Of a stretch of 64,000 bases of DNA, positions 39,386 to 49,814 are shown one piece after another. The stretch's first letter is position 1; each line of letters opens with the position of its first letter. The notes beneath the pieces are model-generated. The model saw nothing but the letters and a program-made list of their open reading frames with translations, had not been told where the DNA came from and did no database searches. Source of the DNA: Zobellia alginiliquefaciens (GTDB taxonomy: Bacteria; Bacteroidota; Bacteroidia; Flavobacteriales; Flavobacteriaceae); contig NZ_CP119758.1 in assembly GCF_029323795.1 (NCBI RefSeq), forward strand, positions 4,278,001 to 4,342,000. Direction: 5' to 3'. Made by a program: the position numbers and the translations under genes.

Positions 39386-41911
39386 TTAATTCAATTTGGT
39401 GGGTTTCACGTTCTTTTCTACCGAAAGCATATTGGCAAATAGCTTGTACGCTCCAGGTACCCCAGCAGGCAGTTCCCTAAAAAAACTTAACCCTGTGTAT
39501 ATATAATTTCCTTTTCCATAAGGGGCTATCAAAAGACTTCCTTTTTTTGCGGACTCTCCTTTGTCACTCATAGATAGGATAGGCGTAAATTCCTTAGACC
39601 ATTTATTGGGGAAATATAGTCCGCGTTCTTGTACCCATCCGTTAAAGTCATTGGCCTCTATTTTATTCGGATAATTTACCAAAGAATTTTTCTTGGCCAC
39701 TATTTCTACTTCTGAATTTTCATCCGTTACTCGATCACGGGATAACGTAATAGGGTAGGGCGCCAAATTTTCAAACTGGTCTCCCCATCTGCCGGCAGTA
39801 TTATACTGTACAACAAGATTACCACCTTTTTCTACATAATCGAAAAGATATCGTTGTTTAAATTTTAATTCATCTAATACATTGTACGCTCTAATACCAA
39901 CAACTACTGCATCATACTTATCCAATGATCCTTTTGCAATACTACTAGGCGCAACTGTGTGAACAATGTAGCCAATTTGTCTTAAGCTTTCTGGCACTTC
40001 ATCTCCGGCACCCACAATATAGCCAATGTGTTCTCCGGATTTTTTAATATTTAGGCGAACCACTTTGGCCTCCGAAGGCAGTAATACGGACTGTGTTGGG
40101 ATATGGTCATACTCAATTCTCACCAATTCCTTAGTGATTTCTTTTCCGTTTAATTTTACAACAGGAGAGATGTAGCTTTCATCTTCGTCTGCAGGTGGTG
40201 TTAAAGTGAAAATTAAAGTTTGTTCATCACCTTTATTAGCAATTTCAAATGGTTTTGATTCAACATCTACCGTCCACCCTTTGGAATGCTTCAGTTGCAA
40301 ACTTCCCTTAATATTGTCTGCATTGGCCTTTACGGTAACCGGAATTTTTTTCGATTTTCCATCAGCGAATATTAATACTTTATCACTAAAACTAGCAGTA
40401 GCCTCTGGGAGTATTTCAAAAGGTTGAAACAATTCCCCTTTATCAGGTTTTGCGTAGTGGTATATAACGGGCTTTTCAAAAACCACGGATTTTCCATTGA
40501 AATCAAGTTCAAATTCTGCTATGAATGCACGTGGCGTTTCAGGTTTGCCAATAAGGGATTGTTTATCCACTTTATACATACCTAAACTCCCTTTTTCTTT
40601 GAGCCAATACGGACTTGTGTACTCCGTTGTTTCAGGAATTTCTAAATCAATTTCAAAATTTTGCTTTACATTATTTTTTAAAGCTATTGAAGGTTGTAGC
40701 GCTGTACCCGTATTTGATATGGAAATAGATTTTAAAACAATATTGCTAGAACTACGGTTCACTACTTCAACTTTCACTTTTACTTTACCTCCAGGATTGG
40801 AAAAAGCAGTTTCGGCAGATGCTTCAAGATAAAGTCCTCCTACATTTAAAATAATATTTCTTAACTCTAGGGATTTTAAAGCTTTCCAATAGGGATCATC
40901 AACTTTTTGAAGCAATTCATACGCTTCTATTAATTGAGGCAAATGTTTTGAAGGATTGGAGAAGTCAAAATCCTTTTCAATCGCATAAAGAATCTCACCT
41001 ACAGCTTTACCACCATTGACACGAGACCATGAAGTATCAATCCCCTCAAATAAATCATTTGAATTTTTGGGCATATCGCCTTTCAATAGCTCAACGTATT
41101 CATTTTCCGTTCCTCTTTGTGATAAGCGACCAAAACCTTGGCATAAGTGCTGACTACTGGCTAAAGCGGCAATTTCGTTATTGGATTTCCCTAAAGAAGC
41201 ATAGTAGGTGCCGATGTCTAAATTGACCATTTTGGATTTATCGGCATTCTCAAATTTTTCCTGACTCCCGTAGAACCACCAAGAAGTATTGAAAAATAGC
41301 CTTTGTGGTTGCCATGTTTCGGTAAGCTCTAATTGCTGGCTATAAGCGCTTTTGTCATTGGCCAAATCAAAAGCTTCATAACTTAGCATGGCAGAAGAAG
41401 TATGATGCCCGTGAGTTGTACCTGGACTCCTATGGTCAAAACGATTGATGATTACATCAGGTTTAAAATTACGAATGGCCCAAACCACATCACCTAAAAC
41501 CTCTTCCTTATTCCATATTTCCAAGGTTTCATCCGGATGTTTGGAATACCCAAAATCATTTGCTCTCGAAAAAAATTGTTCGCCACCATCTACACGCCTT
41601 GCAGCCAGCAGTTCTTGCGTACGCAAAACACCAAGAAGTTCACGAAGTTCTGGCCCAATAAGATTTTGGCCGCCATCTCCTCTTGTTAAAGATAAGTAAC
41701 CGGTCCTAGCTTTTGTTTTATTGGATAGGTAGGAAATAAGTCTTGTGTTCTCGTCATCTGGGTGTGCAGCAATATAGAGTGCGGTTCCCAGAAAATTCAG
41801 CTTTTCAAGGGAATGGTAAATTTCGGAAGTTGATTGTTGCACAGGTTTCTGTGCACTGACAATATTTAAAGACAAGAGTATTCCGGCAACGAATGCCAAA
41901 AGATAGCGCAT
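39386..41911 (-). CDS. Secreted PIG-L family deacetylase
   Basis: 841 aa from ATG 41911. Signal peptide MRYLLAFVAGILLSLNIVSAQ. PIG-L domain: AAHPDDENTRLISYLS (His50-Pro-Asp-Asp-Glu54) and SPGTTHGHHTSSAML supply the zinc site and catalytic Asp. Residues about 380-590 are beta-sandwich type (KVKVEVVNRSSSNIVLKS), and the C-terminal 230 residues resemble a glutamine-amidotransferase-like fold (SLDKYDAVVVGIRAYNVLDELKFKQRYLFDYVEKGGNLVVQYNTAGRW). Predicted N-acetylglucosamine-type deacetylase, periplasmic or extracellular. Confidence 0.93.
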   Translation of the reverse strand: MRYLLAFVAGILLSLNIVSAQKPVQQSTSEIYHSLEKLNFLGTALYIAAHPDDENTRLISYLSNKTKARTGYLSLTRGDGGQNLIGPELRELLGVLRTQELLAARRVDGGEQFFSRANDFGYSKHPDETLEIWNKEEVLGDVVWAIRNFKPDVIINRFDHRSPGTTHGHHTSSAMLSYEAFDLANDKSAYSQQLELTETWQPQRLFFNTSWWFYGSQEKFENADKSKMVNLDIGTYYASLGKSNNEIAALASSQHLCQGFGRLSQRGTENEYVELLKGDMPKNSNDLFEGIDTSWSRVNGGKAVGEILYAIEKDFDFSNPSKHLPQLIEAYELLQKVDDPYWKALKSLELRNIILNVGGLYLEASAETAFSNPGGKVKVKVEVVNRSSSNIVLKSISISNTGTALQPSIALKNNVKQNFEIDLEIPETTEYTSPYWLKEKGSLGMYKVDKQSLIGKPETPRAFIAEFELDFNGKSVVFEKPVIYHYAKPDKGELFQPFEILPEATASFSDKVLIFADGKSKKIPVTVKANADNIKGSLQLKHSKGWTVDVESKPFEIANKGDEQTLIFTLTPPADEDESYISPVVKLNGKEITKELVRIEYDHIPTQSVLLPSEAKVVRLNIKKSGEHIGYIVGAGDEVPESLRQIGYIVHTVAPSSIAKGSLDKYDAVVVGIRAYNVLDELKFKQRYLFDYVEKGGNLVVQYNTAGRWGDQFENLAPYPITLSRDRVTDENSEVEIVAKKNSLVNYPNKIEANDFNGWVQERGLYFPNKWSKEFTPILSMSDKGESAKKGSLLIAPYGKGNYIYTGLSFFRELPAGVPGAYKLFANMLSVEKNVKPTKLN

Positions 41912-42062
41912 AAAGTTGGTTTTTGTATGGGTGAGGCTACTGATTAACAGAGACGACACCATATCAAAGATAGAAAGTTTAATAAGGGTAGGTGGGTTTT
42001 TTAGAACTACTTTAACAAAAATAAAGAGATGTGGTACTCAGGTGAAAGAGTCATGCTATGCA

Positions 42063-42608
42063 TTAAGCCTCTTCACTTCCGTCCGGTGTATCTTCAGAGT
42101 TATAGATTAAGGTAACCGCTTTTTGCATCATTAGATTGTTTGGGTATACTAATAGCTCTCCATTGGATTTCCTTAAACTTACGTGAAAAGCTCTAATGTC
42201 CTCTATCAAAAAAGGTTCTTCAGATTCTATGTCCTTATCTAAAATCTTTACGCGATCCCCTATTTTAAATGGGAATGAAAAGAATAAAATTGCACCAGCG
42301 GTAATGTTGCTCAAAATAGACCAACTGGCAAACAAGGCAACGCCAATTACTGCGAATACCGAAGAAAACACGAGACCTACTTCTTTGAAATTTACGCCCC
42401 AGATAAACGAAATAACGCCAAACCCTATTAAAGTTAGGAGCAGAGAGGCGTATTTGGTAATCAAAAGGGTGCGTGCTTCTACAATATCACTAATTCTACC
42501 AATCTTGCGAATGGTTTTATCCGTTACGAATTTTAGTATAAGAAGCAAACAAAATGCTATAGCGGTCGCTATCATTTCGTTCTTGTTCGATAATAAAAAC
42601 TCTTGCAT
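42063..42608 (-). CDS. MscS-like mechanosensitive channel family protein
   Basis: 181 aa. Three hydrophobic helices (MIATAIAFCLLLILKF, TLLITKYASLLLTLIGFGVISFIW, VGLVFSSVFAVIGVALFASWSILSNITAGAILFFSFPFKIGDRVKI), the last being the pore helix TM3, followed by a beta domain (IEDIRAFHVSLRKSNGELLVYPNNLMMQKAV). It is a minimal version that lacks the large C-terminal vestibule. Last gene of the operon starting at 45454. Confidence 0.9.
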   Translation of the reverse strand: MQEFLLSNKNEMIATAIAFCLLLILKFVTDKTIRKIGRISDIVEARTLLITKYASLLLTLIGFGVISFIWGVNFKEVGLVFSSVFAVIGVALFASWSILSNITAGAILFFSFPFKIGDRVKILDKDIESEEPFLIEDIRAFHVSLRKSNGELLVYPNNLMMQKAVTLIYNSEDTPDGSEEA

Positions 42609-42611
42609 AAA

Positions 42612-43559
42612 TTATAGGCCTAAACTATCGCGCAAAGATATATGCTTATTTCCATTCCGCTGCCAATATGGTGTTTTTAATGTTTTAATTTTTGTAGCTG
42701 TTGAAGTCATTTGTTTGGCGTTTTTACCAAAGCCACTAATGAAGGTATCAGACCAGCTTTCAATACGGTAAGGAAAAGTAGATGTGAAGTTAATGGTTAG
42801 CGTTCTTTCTAACTCTGGATAGGATATTTTATAAGAAGTAATTCCATTTTTATCACTTAAAGAAGCAGTTGCTTCGTACGGCTTTAATTCCCTGTGAGAC
42901 AATCGTATATGTTCTAGGGACGGTATTATTTTTAAATTACCGGTCGGTAATGATTCGGGGGCAATTCTAATTTTGTTCCAGAGTTCATTTTCCAATGTAG
43001 CTTTTTCCAATTCAAAGTTTTGGTCGGCTTCAGTTTCAAAATATGAATGGGACATTACATCAAAATTTTCACGATTGTTTAGCTGAGCGTAAACCTGTCC
43101 GCACCACTCCTGTGCAGAGAAAGAGACTTTAAGAGCGTGGTCATTGTCGCGTACAGGATAAAAACTACTGGTCATGATGGAATAGGGGTAGATTCCCGTA
43201 AGATAATTTTTAGTGCCGTTCAATTTTAAAACAGGTATATTGTCTGGGTTTTGTCCATCGGCTTTTACTTGTTTCTTCTTGAGAAAAGGCTCGGTGACAT
43301 AGATAAGAACAGCTTCTCCGTCGCGAATTTCTCCATAGCGTGCTTGTTCTAATTTGTAAGAGGTAATTTCTGCTTCGCCGGCGTACCAGTATTTTTTGAA
43401 TTCGCTCGAAAGTTCCTTCTTTGGCAGCTCTTCCGCTTTTTCCTTGTTAAGCGCCATGTCCTTAGCGGTCTCTTTTTCAACCTCTTTACAAGATTGGGAA
43501 AAAGCAAGCAGTATAGTAAAAAACAGGAGCGAAGGACTATATTTTGTTCTGGTTTTCAT
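42612..43559 (-). CDS. Lipoprotein of unknown function next to maf
   Basis: 315 aa. N-terminal KYSPSLLFFTILLAFSQSC is a signal with a Cys at residue 24. The body (FKKYWYAGEAEITSYKLEQARYGEIRDGEAVLIYVTEPFLKKKQVKAD...SFSAQEWCGQVYAQLNNR) is conserved in flavobacterial homologues as far as I recall, beta-rich, and apparently envelope-located. It is sometimes labelled after its neighbour maf, but has none of the Maf motifs. Function unknown. Confidence 0.8.
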   Translation of the reverse strand: MKTRTKYSPSLLFFTILLAFSQSCKEVEKETAKDMALNKEKAEELPKKELSSEFKKYWYAGEAEITSYKLEQARYGEIRDGEAVLIYVTEPFLKKKQVKADGQNPDNIPVLKLNGTKNYLTGIYPYSIMTSSFYPVRDNDHALKVSFSAQEWCGQVYAQLNNRENFDVMSHSYFETEADQNFELEKATLENELWNKIRIAPESLPTGNLKIIPSLEHIRLSHRELKPYEATASLSDKNGITSYKISYPELERTLTINFTSTFPYRIESWSDTFISGFGKNAKQMTSTATKIKTLKTPYWQRNGNKHISLRDSLGL

Positions 43560-43594
43560 TGTAGAGTAGTTTTTTTAAAATTAATTAAAAAGAA

Positions 43595-44176
43595 CTACTT
43601 GACCATGGCGCTTAACATTTTGTATACCAATTGCGTTGGTAGGCCTACAACATTTGGGTAAGACCCTTTTATTTCTTCAATACCGGTTAGGCCAATCCAT
43701 TCCTGAATGCCATAAGCACCAGCTTTGTCATAGGGTTTGAAGGTGTTGATGTAGTAGTATATTTCTTCATCCAGCAGTTGTCTGAACTTTACTTTGGTAA
43801 TTTGGTTGGCAACCTCTTGAGAGCTGGGGGTTGTAAAACAAACTGAAGTTATGACTTCATGCCAATCGCCGGAGAGGGCCTTTATCATACTAAAGGCTTC
43901 CTCTGCGTCGGCCGCTTTTGCCAATGAAAGGCCATTGTGCCAAACCACCGTGTCCGAGGTAATTAGGATCTCGCCTGTTTTTAAAGAACCCTTAAAAGCA
44001 TCGGCTTTTAGCTTAGCAAGATAATCACTGATTTCACTTCCTTTTAATTCAGGAGGATAAACTTCATCTACAGGTTTTAGGCGTACTTCAAAAGGGAGCC
44101 CCATTTCTGTAAGAAACTGATGTCTTCTAGGGGAACCACTAGCAAGAATTATGGAATGGTTGTTTAAATCGAGCAT
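43595..44176 (-). CDS. maf: Maf-family nucleotide pyrophosphatase
   Basis: 193 aa. Signature IILASGSPRRHQFLTEMGLPFEV at the N-terminus, LITSDTVVWHN in the middle, YDKAGAYGIQEWIGLTGIEEIKGSYPNVVGLPTQLVY at the C-terminus. Family hydrolyses noncanonical or modified NTPs (dTTP, UTP, m7GTP types). It follows the KdsC-like gene by 2 bp. Confidence 0.95.
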   Translation of the reverse strand: MLDLNNHSIILASGSPRRHQFLTEMGLPFEVRLKPVDEVYPPELKGSEISDYLAKLKADAFKGSLKTGEILITSDTVVWHNGLSLAKAADAEEAFSMIKALSGDWHEVITSVCFTTPSSQEVANQITKVKFRQLLDEEIYYYINTFKPYDKAGAYGIQEWIGLTGIEEIKGSYPNVVGLPTQLVYKMLSAMVK

Positions 44177-44178
44177 AA

Positions 44179-44706
44179 TTAATCATTTGCAGCACTAAAA
44201 TTTGTCATCCAATCTCCCTTAACTTTTAGGACCTGCTCTATAACATCTCGAACGCAACCTTCACCACCATTTTTGTGGGAAACATACATGGATGTTGCTT
44301 TTACTTCGGGAACGGCATTTTGAGGGCATGTGGGTAGGGCTACAGTTCTCATTGGTGGAATATCCGGAATATCATCTCCCATGTACAGCATTGTGCTAGG
44401 GGTGATATTGTTATTGGCCATGTATTCATTTAACGCATCCATTTTATGGTGTGCGCCTAAATAGATGTCCGTAACTCCAAGTTCGTTTAGTCGTTTACGG
44501 ACTCCTTCGTTGGTTCCTCCTGAGATAATACAGATTTTATATCCCTTCTGTAGGGCAGTCTTAACGGCATAACCATCTTTAACGCTCATTCTACGGAGCA
44601 TTTCTCCTTCTGTGGTAATAATTAAGGTGCTGTCCGTAAAAACACCATCCACGTCAAAAACAAAAGTATCTATGTTCTTAAGGTATTCTTTATAGCTCTT
44701 TTCCAT
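44179..44706 (-). CDS. KdsC-like 3-deoxy-manno-octulosonate-8-phosphate phosphatase
   Basis: 175 aa HAD superfamily, C0 type. Motif I FVFDVDGVFTDSTLII (nucleophile Asp), motif II IISGG, Lys in the GAHHKMDALNEYM segment and MYMGDDIPDIPPM (motif IV). Generates Kdo for lipopolysaccharide, or a related acyl-neuraminate phosphatase. Overlaps the DUF2520 gene by 17 bp. Confidence 0.9.
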   Translation of the reverse strand: MEKSYKEYLKNIDTFVFDVDGVFTDSTLIITTEGEMLRRMSVKDGYAVKTALQKGYKICIISGGTNEGVRKRLNELGVTDIYLGAHHKMDALNEYMANNNITPSTMLYMGDDIPDIPPMRTVALPTCPQNAVPEVKATSMYVSHKNGGEGCVRDVIEQVLKVKGDWMTNFSAAND

Positions 44707-45454
44707 AAGTTTTTTCTATTGATTTGCTTAACAGTTCGTAAACTGCTTTGTAGTCAGGATTTTTTAATTGTTCTAAATGGGATGATATAGTATTGGAATC
44801 GCCACGTTTTGCAGGGCCCGTTTGTGCCTCTAAAGGTGACAGGGTTTCAATCTTTTCTGCGGTTTCTTGAATAAGCGGTCTCAGAATGTCAAAAGAAACA
44901 TTGTTTTCTTTACAGATTTGAGCGCCCATATGATAAAGGTGATTCGTGAAATTATTGACAAAAACAGCGGAAAGGTGAAGACTTTTTCGTTGTTTGGAAT
45001 CTATCTCGTACACATTTTCAGAAACACTATTTGCTAGCCTTTTTAATAACGTAAGGTCTTCTTTGGTATTCGCTTCTAAACAGATGGGTACCTGGTTAAA
45101 ATCAACCATTTTTTCTTTGCTAAATGTTTGTAATGGGTAGAAAACTCCATGTCTCTCATGTCCGGAAAGTTGACTCATAGAGGTGCTTCCCGAGGTATGG
45201 ACTACTAATCCTCTGTTAGTTCCAATTTGCTCTGATACAGTTTGTATTGAGTTGTCACTTAAAGCAATAATATATATGTCTGAAGGTTTTAAGTTGGAGA
45301 AATCCGAAGTAGTTTTCTCTTCTTGCCCAAAAGCAAGAAGCGCTTTTTTATTGCGGCCTGCAACTTGCACTATTTCTATTTCATTAGACTTTGAGAAAGC
45401 CTTGAAAAGGTGGGTTGCAACATTGCCGGTTCCTAAAATACTAACCTTGATCAT
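44690..45454 (-). CDS. Rossmann-like / DUF2520 protein
   Basis: 254 aa. NADP-binding N-terminus MIKVSILGTGNVATHLFKAF, then DIYIIALSDNSIQTVSEQI, VVHTSGSTSMSQLSG and the helical DUF2520 C-terminal domain (SLHLSAVFVNNFTNHLYHMGAQICKENNVSFDILRPLIQET). Resembles ketopantoate or pyrroline-5-carboxylate reductases; no enzymatic function established. First gene of the envelope operon. Confidence 0.88.
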   Translation of the reverse strand: MIKVSILGTGNVATHLFKAFSKSNEIEIVQVAGRNKKALLAFGQEEKTTSDFSNLKPSDIYIIALSDNSIQTVSEQIGTNRGLVVHTSGSTSMSQLSGHERHGVFYPLQTFSKEKMVDFNQVPICLEANTKEDLTLLKRLANSVSENVYEIDSKQRKSLHLSAVFVNNFTNHLYHMGAQICKENNVSFDILRPLIQETAEKIETLSPLEAQTGPAKRGDSNTISSHLEQLKNPDYKAVYELLSKSIEKTYGKEL

Positions 45455-45749
45455 AGGGCGAAAATAAGCATATATTTAGGTTTGGCATTTTCTGCAAATA
45501 AAAAATAACACTGATTTTGCAAATTTGGTAAATGAAACAATTGGTTTTGAGAATATTGAAATTTTTCCGTTTTGTACAAATCAGGCATATAGTTGTACAA
45601 TTCATAAATAGGTGATGTTTTTAAAGTTGATTTCAGAAAAAATTCACTTATAATTAACAGTTTTGCGAAGACTTTAGGGGCGTTCCTTCACCTCTAAATA
45701 ATAAAAAGGGCGTATTTTTGCCTGCTGAAAACCAATTTAGCTGCTGCTG

Positions 45750-48700
45750 ATGAACATGCTCAAGAAATTCTTTTTCTCTACAAGATTGATGTCCGTTCTT
45801 TTTATAGTATTTGCCGTTGCCATGGGGCTGGGTACGTTTATTGAAAGTAAGTACAGTACGGAAACAGCAAGAATTTGGATTTATAATACGTTGTGGTTTG
45901 AGGCTATTATGGTGTTTTTTGTTATCAATTTTATTGGTAACATGTTCAGATATCGCCTTTTAAGGTGGGAAAAATGGGCCGTATTAACACTTCACCTTTC
46001 ATGGATATTTATAATAGTTGGCGCCTTTGTTACAAGGTATATCAGTTATGAAGGTATGATGCCAATTCGTGAGGGTAAATCAGAAAAAGTATTTTATTCG
46101 GATAAAACCTATTTAACGGCCTACGTTGACGGAGAAATAAATGGAGAGCCCAAGAGAAAGACGTTACAGGAAGATTTAATTGTTACGGCAGAAGACATAA
46201 AGTCTAATTTACCTTGGAAGTCAGATTTTAATGGCCAGTCCTTTTCTATTGCTTATGTAGATTTTATTGATGGCGCAAAGGAAGGAATGATTCCTGATGA
46301 AAACGGAAAAACCTATTTAAAGATAGTTGAAGCAGGTGATGGAGAGCGTCATGAACATTTTTTAGAAAGTGGTAAAGTTTCAAGCATTCATAATGTGCTT
46401 TTTTCTTTGAACTATGAAACGGATGGTGCAATAAATATTTTTGAGAAAGACGGTGCATATCAAATAAAAACCCCTTTTGAGGGTAGTTTTATGAGAATGG
46501 CAGACCAGTTTCAAGGGCAGGTCGTTAAGGATAGCTTGCAAGAATTTCAATTGCGGTCCTTGTATTCTACAGCGGGTATGCAATTCGTTATTCCGGAGCC
46601 GGTAGTAACCGGTTCTTACGGAATAGTAAAAGTGCCAAAAGAAGAAATTACCGATGCAACTATGGATGCTTTGGTGGTTGAAATCTCAGCAAATGGCGAA
46701 ACCGTTCAGCAAAAATTGTTGGGAGGAAGAGGGGTTGCTGATTTTTCGGATAAGGTAACCGTAGGCGGTCTAGATTTTAGTTTGAGTTATGGTTCCAAGG
46801 TTTATGAACTTCCTTTTAGTATTAAGTTGAATGATTTTATAGCAGAAAAATACCCTGGTACAGAGCAAGGATATAAATCTTTTATGAGTAAGGTTACCGT
46901 AGAAGATGAACGCCCGTTCGATTATAAAATCTTTATGAACAATATTTTGGATCATAGAGGGTATCGTTTCTTTCAGTCTAGTTTCCACCCAGATGAAAAA
47001 GGTACCGTTCTGTCCGTGAACCATGATCAGTGGGGTACGCGCATTACATATTTGGGGTACTATTTACTTTACATTGGTTTAATGGGTATTATGTTTTTTG
47101 GAAAAACAAGGTTTAAAGATTTAGCGGTTTCTCTGGAGAAGTTAAAAAGCAAAAAAGCAAAACTGACCACGGTTCTGGTTTTGGGAATGTTGTTGAATGT
47201 AAATGCTCAGGAACATTCAGCAGATGATGGTCATGATCATAGTAGCACCACACCTACTCAATCTCAAATAGACTCCCTTTTGCAAACTACAATTGTTTCT
47301 GAGGAGCATGCGGAGAAGTTTGGGAAACTTGTAATTCAGGATGAAGGTGGCCGTATGAAGCCTATCCATACGTTTTCATCAGAGTTGTTAAGAAAACTAA
47401 GCTTAAAGGATGTGTATAAGGATATGAATGCCGATCAGGTGTTTTTATCCATGATGTTGAGTCCGGCAGCGTGGTACAATGCAAAATTCTTGGCTGTTGA
47501 TAAAAAGGGAAAGAACGATAGTATACGACACGTAATAGGTGTTCCGGAAGGACAGAAATTTGCTAAGGCTACCGACTTTTTTGATGCTGAAGGCAATTAT
47601 AAATTACAACCCTTTTTAGCTAAAGCAACTTCAACCAATATTCCCAATCAGTTTGATACGGATCTAAAGGATGCCAATATTCGTTTAAGTCTATTAGATC
47701 AGGCTTTAAGTGGGCGTATCATTAAAATTTTCCCATTGTTGAATGACGAAAACAACAAATGGATATCGGCTATAGAATATAGAGGAGGGCAGTATCAGGT
47801 TTCGGATTCGCTTTACGCCAACTTTATAAAGAATTCGGTTCCCTATTATCTTATGACTTTGCGTAAAGCAAAGGAAACAGGAGACTATACTAATGCCGAT
47901 AAATTGTTGGATGCTTTTAAGCAAAATCAATTGAATCATGGTAAAGAAGTACTTCCTTCTGAAGCTAAAATCAATACGGAGGTCATCTATAATAAGCTGG
48001 ATATTTTCAACACATTGTATCGTCTTTATGCTGTAGTAGGGGTGGTAATGTTCTTTATTTTGGTATTCCAGATTTTTAAAGATCGTTCTATTTGGCGGGT
48101 TTCCGTGTACGCCTTAAAGGGTACTATTTTTATTCTGTTCCTATGGCATACGGCAGGTCTTATTTTACGTTGGTATATTTCAGGACATGCCCCTTGGACA
48201 AATGCCTATGAGAGTATTCTTTACGTTTCCTGGGCAACCATGGGAATGGGACTCTTGTTTGCTAGAAAAAGTAATATAACCATTGCAGCCTCGGCTTTTG
48301 TTGCGAGTATGTTGCTTACCATTGCGCATTGGAACTGGGTAGATCCTGCTATTTCTAATTTGGTGCCGGTGCTTGATAGTTATTGGCTTATGGTTCACGT
48401 TGCCGTAATCGTTGCAAGTTATGGGCCGTTATCCGTAGCTATGATTCTTGGTTTGGTTTCTTTGTTGCTTATGATTTTTACCAACAAGAAGAACAAAGCC
48501 AAAATGGATCTGAATATTAAAGAGCTGACTATTATCAATGAACTATCTATGACTGTAGGGCTTGTTATGCTCACCATTGGAAACTTCTTAGGGGGGCAAT
48601 GGGCAAACGAAAGTTGGGGTAGATATTGGGGTTGGGATCCTAAAGAAACTTGGGCATTGATATCCATAATGGTGTATGCCTTTGTCCTTCACATACGTCT

Positions 48701-48929
48701 CGTACCCGCTTTACGAAGTAAATGGACGTTCAATTTTCTAAGTGTTATAGCTTTTGGAAGTATTATGATGACCTATTTTGGAGTGAATTATTACTTGGTA
48801 GGTCTACATAGTTACGGACAAAGTGGTGCAGCTGCAATTACTCCAGATTATGTTTGGTATATAGCTTTAGGAGCATTGATTCTTGGCATCATAAGTTACT
48901 GGAGGTATAGGGTTAATTATGTGAAGTAG
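45750..48929 (+). CDS. Cytochrome c biogenesis protein, fused CcsB-CcsA (ResB-ResC)
   Basis: 1059 aa. The ResB-like N-terminal half has membrane segments in the first 110 residues (LMSVLFIVFAVAMGLGTFIESKYSTETARIWIYNTLWFEAIMVFFVI) and a large periplasmic domain; the CcsA-like C-terminal half has the haem-handling motif GQWANESWGRYWGWDPKETWALISI with conserved His in transmembrane helices (LMVHVAVIVASYG; FVLHIRLVPALR). System II cytochrome c synthase, attaching haem to CXXCH in the periplasm. The first ATG is 45750, with ATG 45756 another option. Confidence 0.95.
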   Translation: MNMLKKFFFSTRLMSVLFIVFAVAMGLGTFIESKYSTETARIWIYNTLWFEAIMVFFVINFIGNMFRYRLLRWEKWAVLTLHLSWIFIIVGAFVTRYISYEGMMPIREGKSEKVFYSDKTYLTAYVDGEINGEPKRKTLQEDLIVTAEDIKSNLPWKSDFNGQSFSIAYVDFIDGAKEGMIPDENGKTYLKIVEAGDGERHEHFLESGKVSSIHNVLFSLNYETDGAINIFEKDGAYQIKTPFEGSFMRMADQFQGQVVKDSLQEFQLRSLYSTAGMQFVIPEPVVTGSYGIVKVPKEEITDATMDALVVEISANGETVQQKLLGGRGVADFSDKVTVGGLDFSLSYGSKVYELPFSIKLNDFIAEKYPGTEQGYKSFMSKVTVEDERPFDYKIFMNNILDHRGYRFFQSSFHPDEKGTVLSVNHDQWGTRITYLGYYLLYIGLMGIMFFGKTRFKDLAVSLEKLKSKKAKLTTVLVLGMLLNVNAQEHSADDGHDHSSTTPTQSQIDSLLQTTIVSEEHAEKFGKLVIQDEGGRMKPIHTFSSELLRKLSLKDVYKDMNADQVFLSMMLSPAAWYNAKFLAVDKKGKNDSIRHVIGVPEGQKFAKATDFFDAEGNYKLQPFLAKATSTNIPNQFDTDLKDANIRLSLLDQALSGRIIKIFPLLNDENNKWISAIEYRGGQYQVSDSLYANFIKNSVPYYLMTLRKAKETGDYTNADKLLDAFKQNQLNHGKEVLPSEAKINTEVIYNKLDIFNTLYRLYAVVGVVMFFILVFQIFKDRSIWRVSVYALKGTIFILFLWHTAGLILRWYISGHAPWTNAYESILYVSWATMGMGLLFARKSNITIAASAFVASMLLTIAHWNWVDPAISNLVPVLDSYWLMVHVAVIVASYGPLSVAMILGLVSLLLMIFTNKKNKAKMDLNIKELTIINELSMTVGLVMLTIGNFLGGQWANESWGRYWGWDPKETWALISIMVYAFVLHIRLVPALRSKWTFNFLSVIAFGSIMMTYFGVNYYLVGLHSYGQSGAAAITPDYVWYIALGALILGIISYWRYRVNYVK

Positions 48930-49049
48930 GTTTTGGAATCTATCGTTTATTAGTTATAAGGCATCATATTTATCTAAAAATTAGTGTTCTTTTTACTGTT
49001 ATTGTAATTTTAAGTCTATTTTTTATAGATTTAGCATCTTGATTGTTGT

Positions 49050-49622
49050 GTGATGAAGATGATAACAGAGGATTCCGCGTTCTTAAAGGGCATGAAAGAA
49101 GATGATAACTCTTCTTTCAAGGCTATTTATGACAAATATTCTCGGGCTATGTTCATATATGCGCACAACATAATTAAGGACAGGGCTGTATGTGAAGATA
49201 TTATTCAAGAGGTTTTTATTTCGCTTTGGTCAAAAAGAAAAACAAATAAGATTACTTCCTTAAAACCTTACCTGTTTCAAGCTGTAAAGTTTCAGATATT
49301 CAATCATTTTAGGAACAATAAGTTATCGACGGAAGATTTAACCCGATTGAACATTATTGACGTTTCAATGAACGTATCTCAAAAACTGGAGTACTCAGAA
49401 CTTGATCAAATTATACGTGATCATGTAGCTAAACTTCCAAAAAGGTGTCGTCATATTTTTGTTCTGAGCCGGTACCATCACAAATCGAACAAAGAAATTG
49501 CCGAAGAACTAGAAATATCCGTGCAAGCGGTAAAAAATCAAATTTCAAAAGCATTGGCTTCTCTTAGAAACAATCTTCAGTTAGAGGAAGCCATTATTCT
49601 TTCTCTCCTTCTTCTTTATTAA
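49050..49622 (+). CDS. ECF RNA polymerase sigma factor
   Basis: 190 aa, FecI-type. Region 2: FKAIYDKYSRAMFIYAHNIIKDRAVCEDIIQEVFISLWSKR; region 4: LPKRCRHIFVLSRYHHKSNKEIAEELEISVQAVKNQISKALASLR (helix-turn-helix). Followed by a FecR anti-sigma gene and an STN-containing SusC, the standard trans-envelope signalling set. Start ATG at 49050, or ATG 49053/49059. Confidence 0.95.
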   Translation: MMKMITEDSAFLKGMKEDDNSSFKAIYDKYSRAMFIYAHNIIKDRAVCEDIIQEVFISLWSKRKTNKITSLKPYLFQAVKFQIFNHFRNNKLSTEDLTRLNIIDVSMNVSQKLEYSELDQIIRDHVAKLPKRCRHIFVLSRYHHKSNKEIAEELEISVQAVKNQISKALASLRNNLQLEEAIILSLLLLY

Positions 49623-49814
49623 ACCTTTCTGCTAAACATTGTTAACGAGTGTTTTAAAGCTCCTTTTAGTTAAGATGTCAGGTGGTTGTAATTGGGTTAA
49701 TCGCAATTTAATCATCAATATTTTATTGATTTTAAAAAATAATCGACTTCTAACGTGTACCATCGCATTATTTTGGGTACTTAATAATGATATCGGTTTC
49801 TAATAGAGGTATAG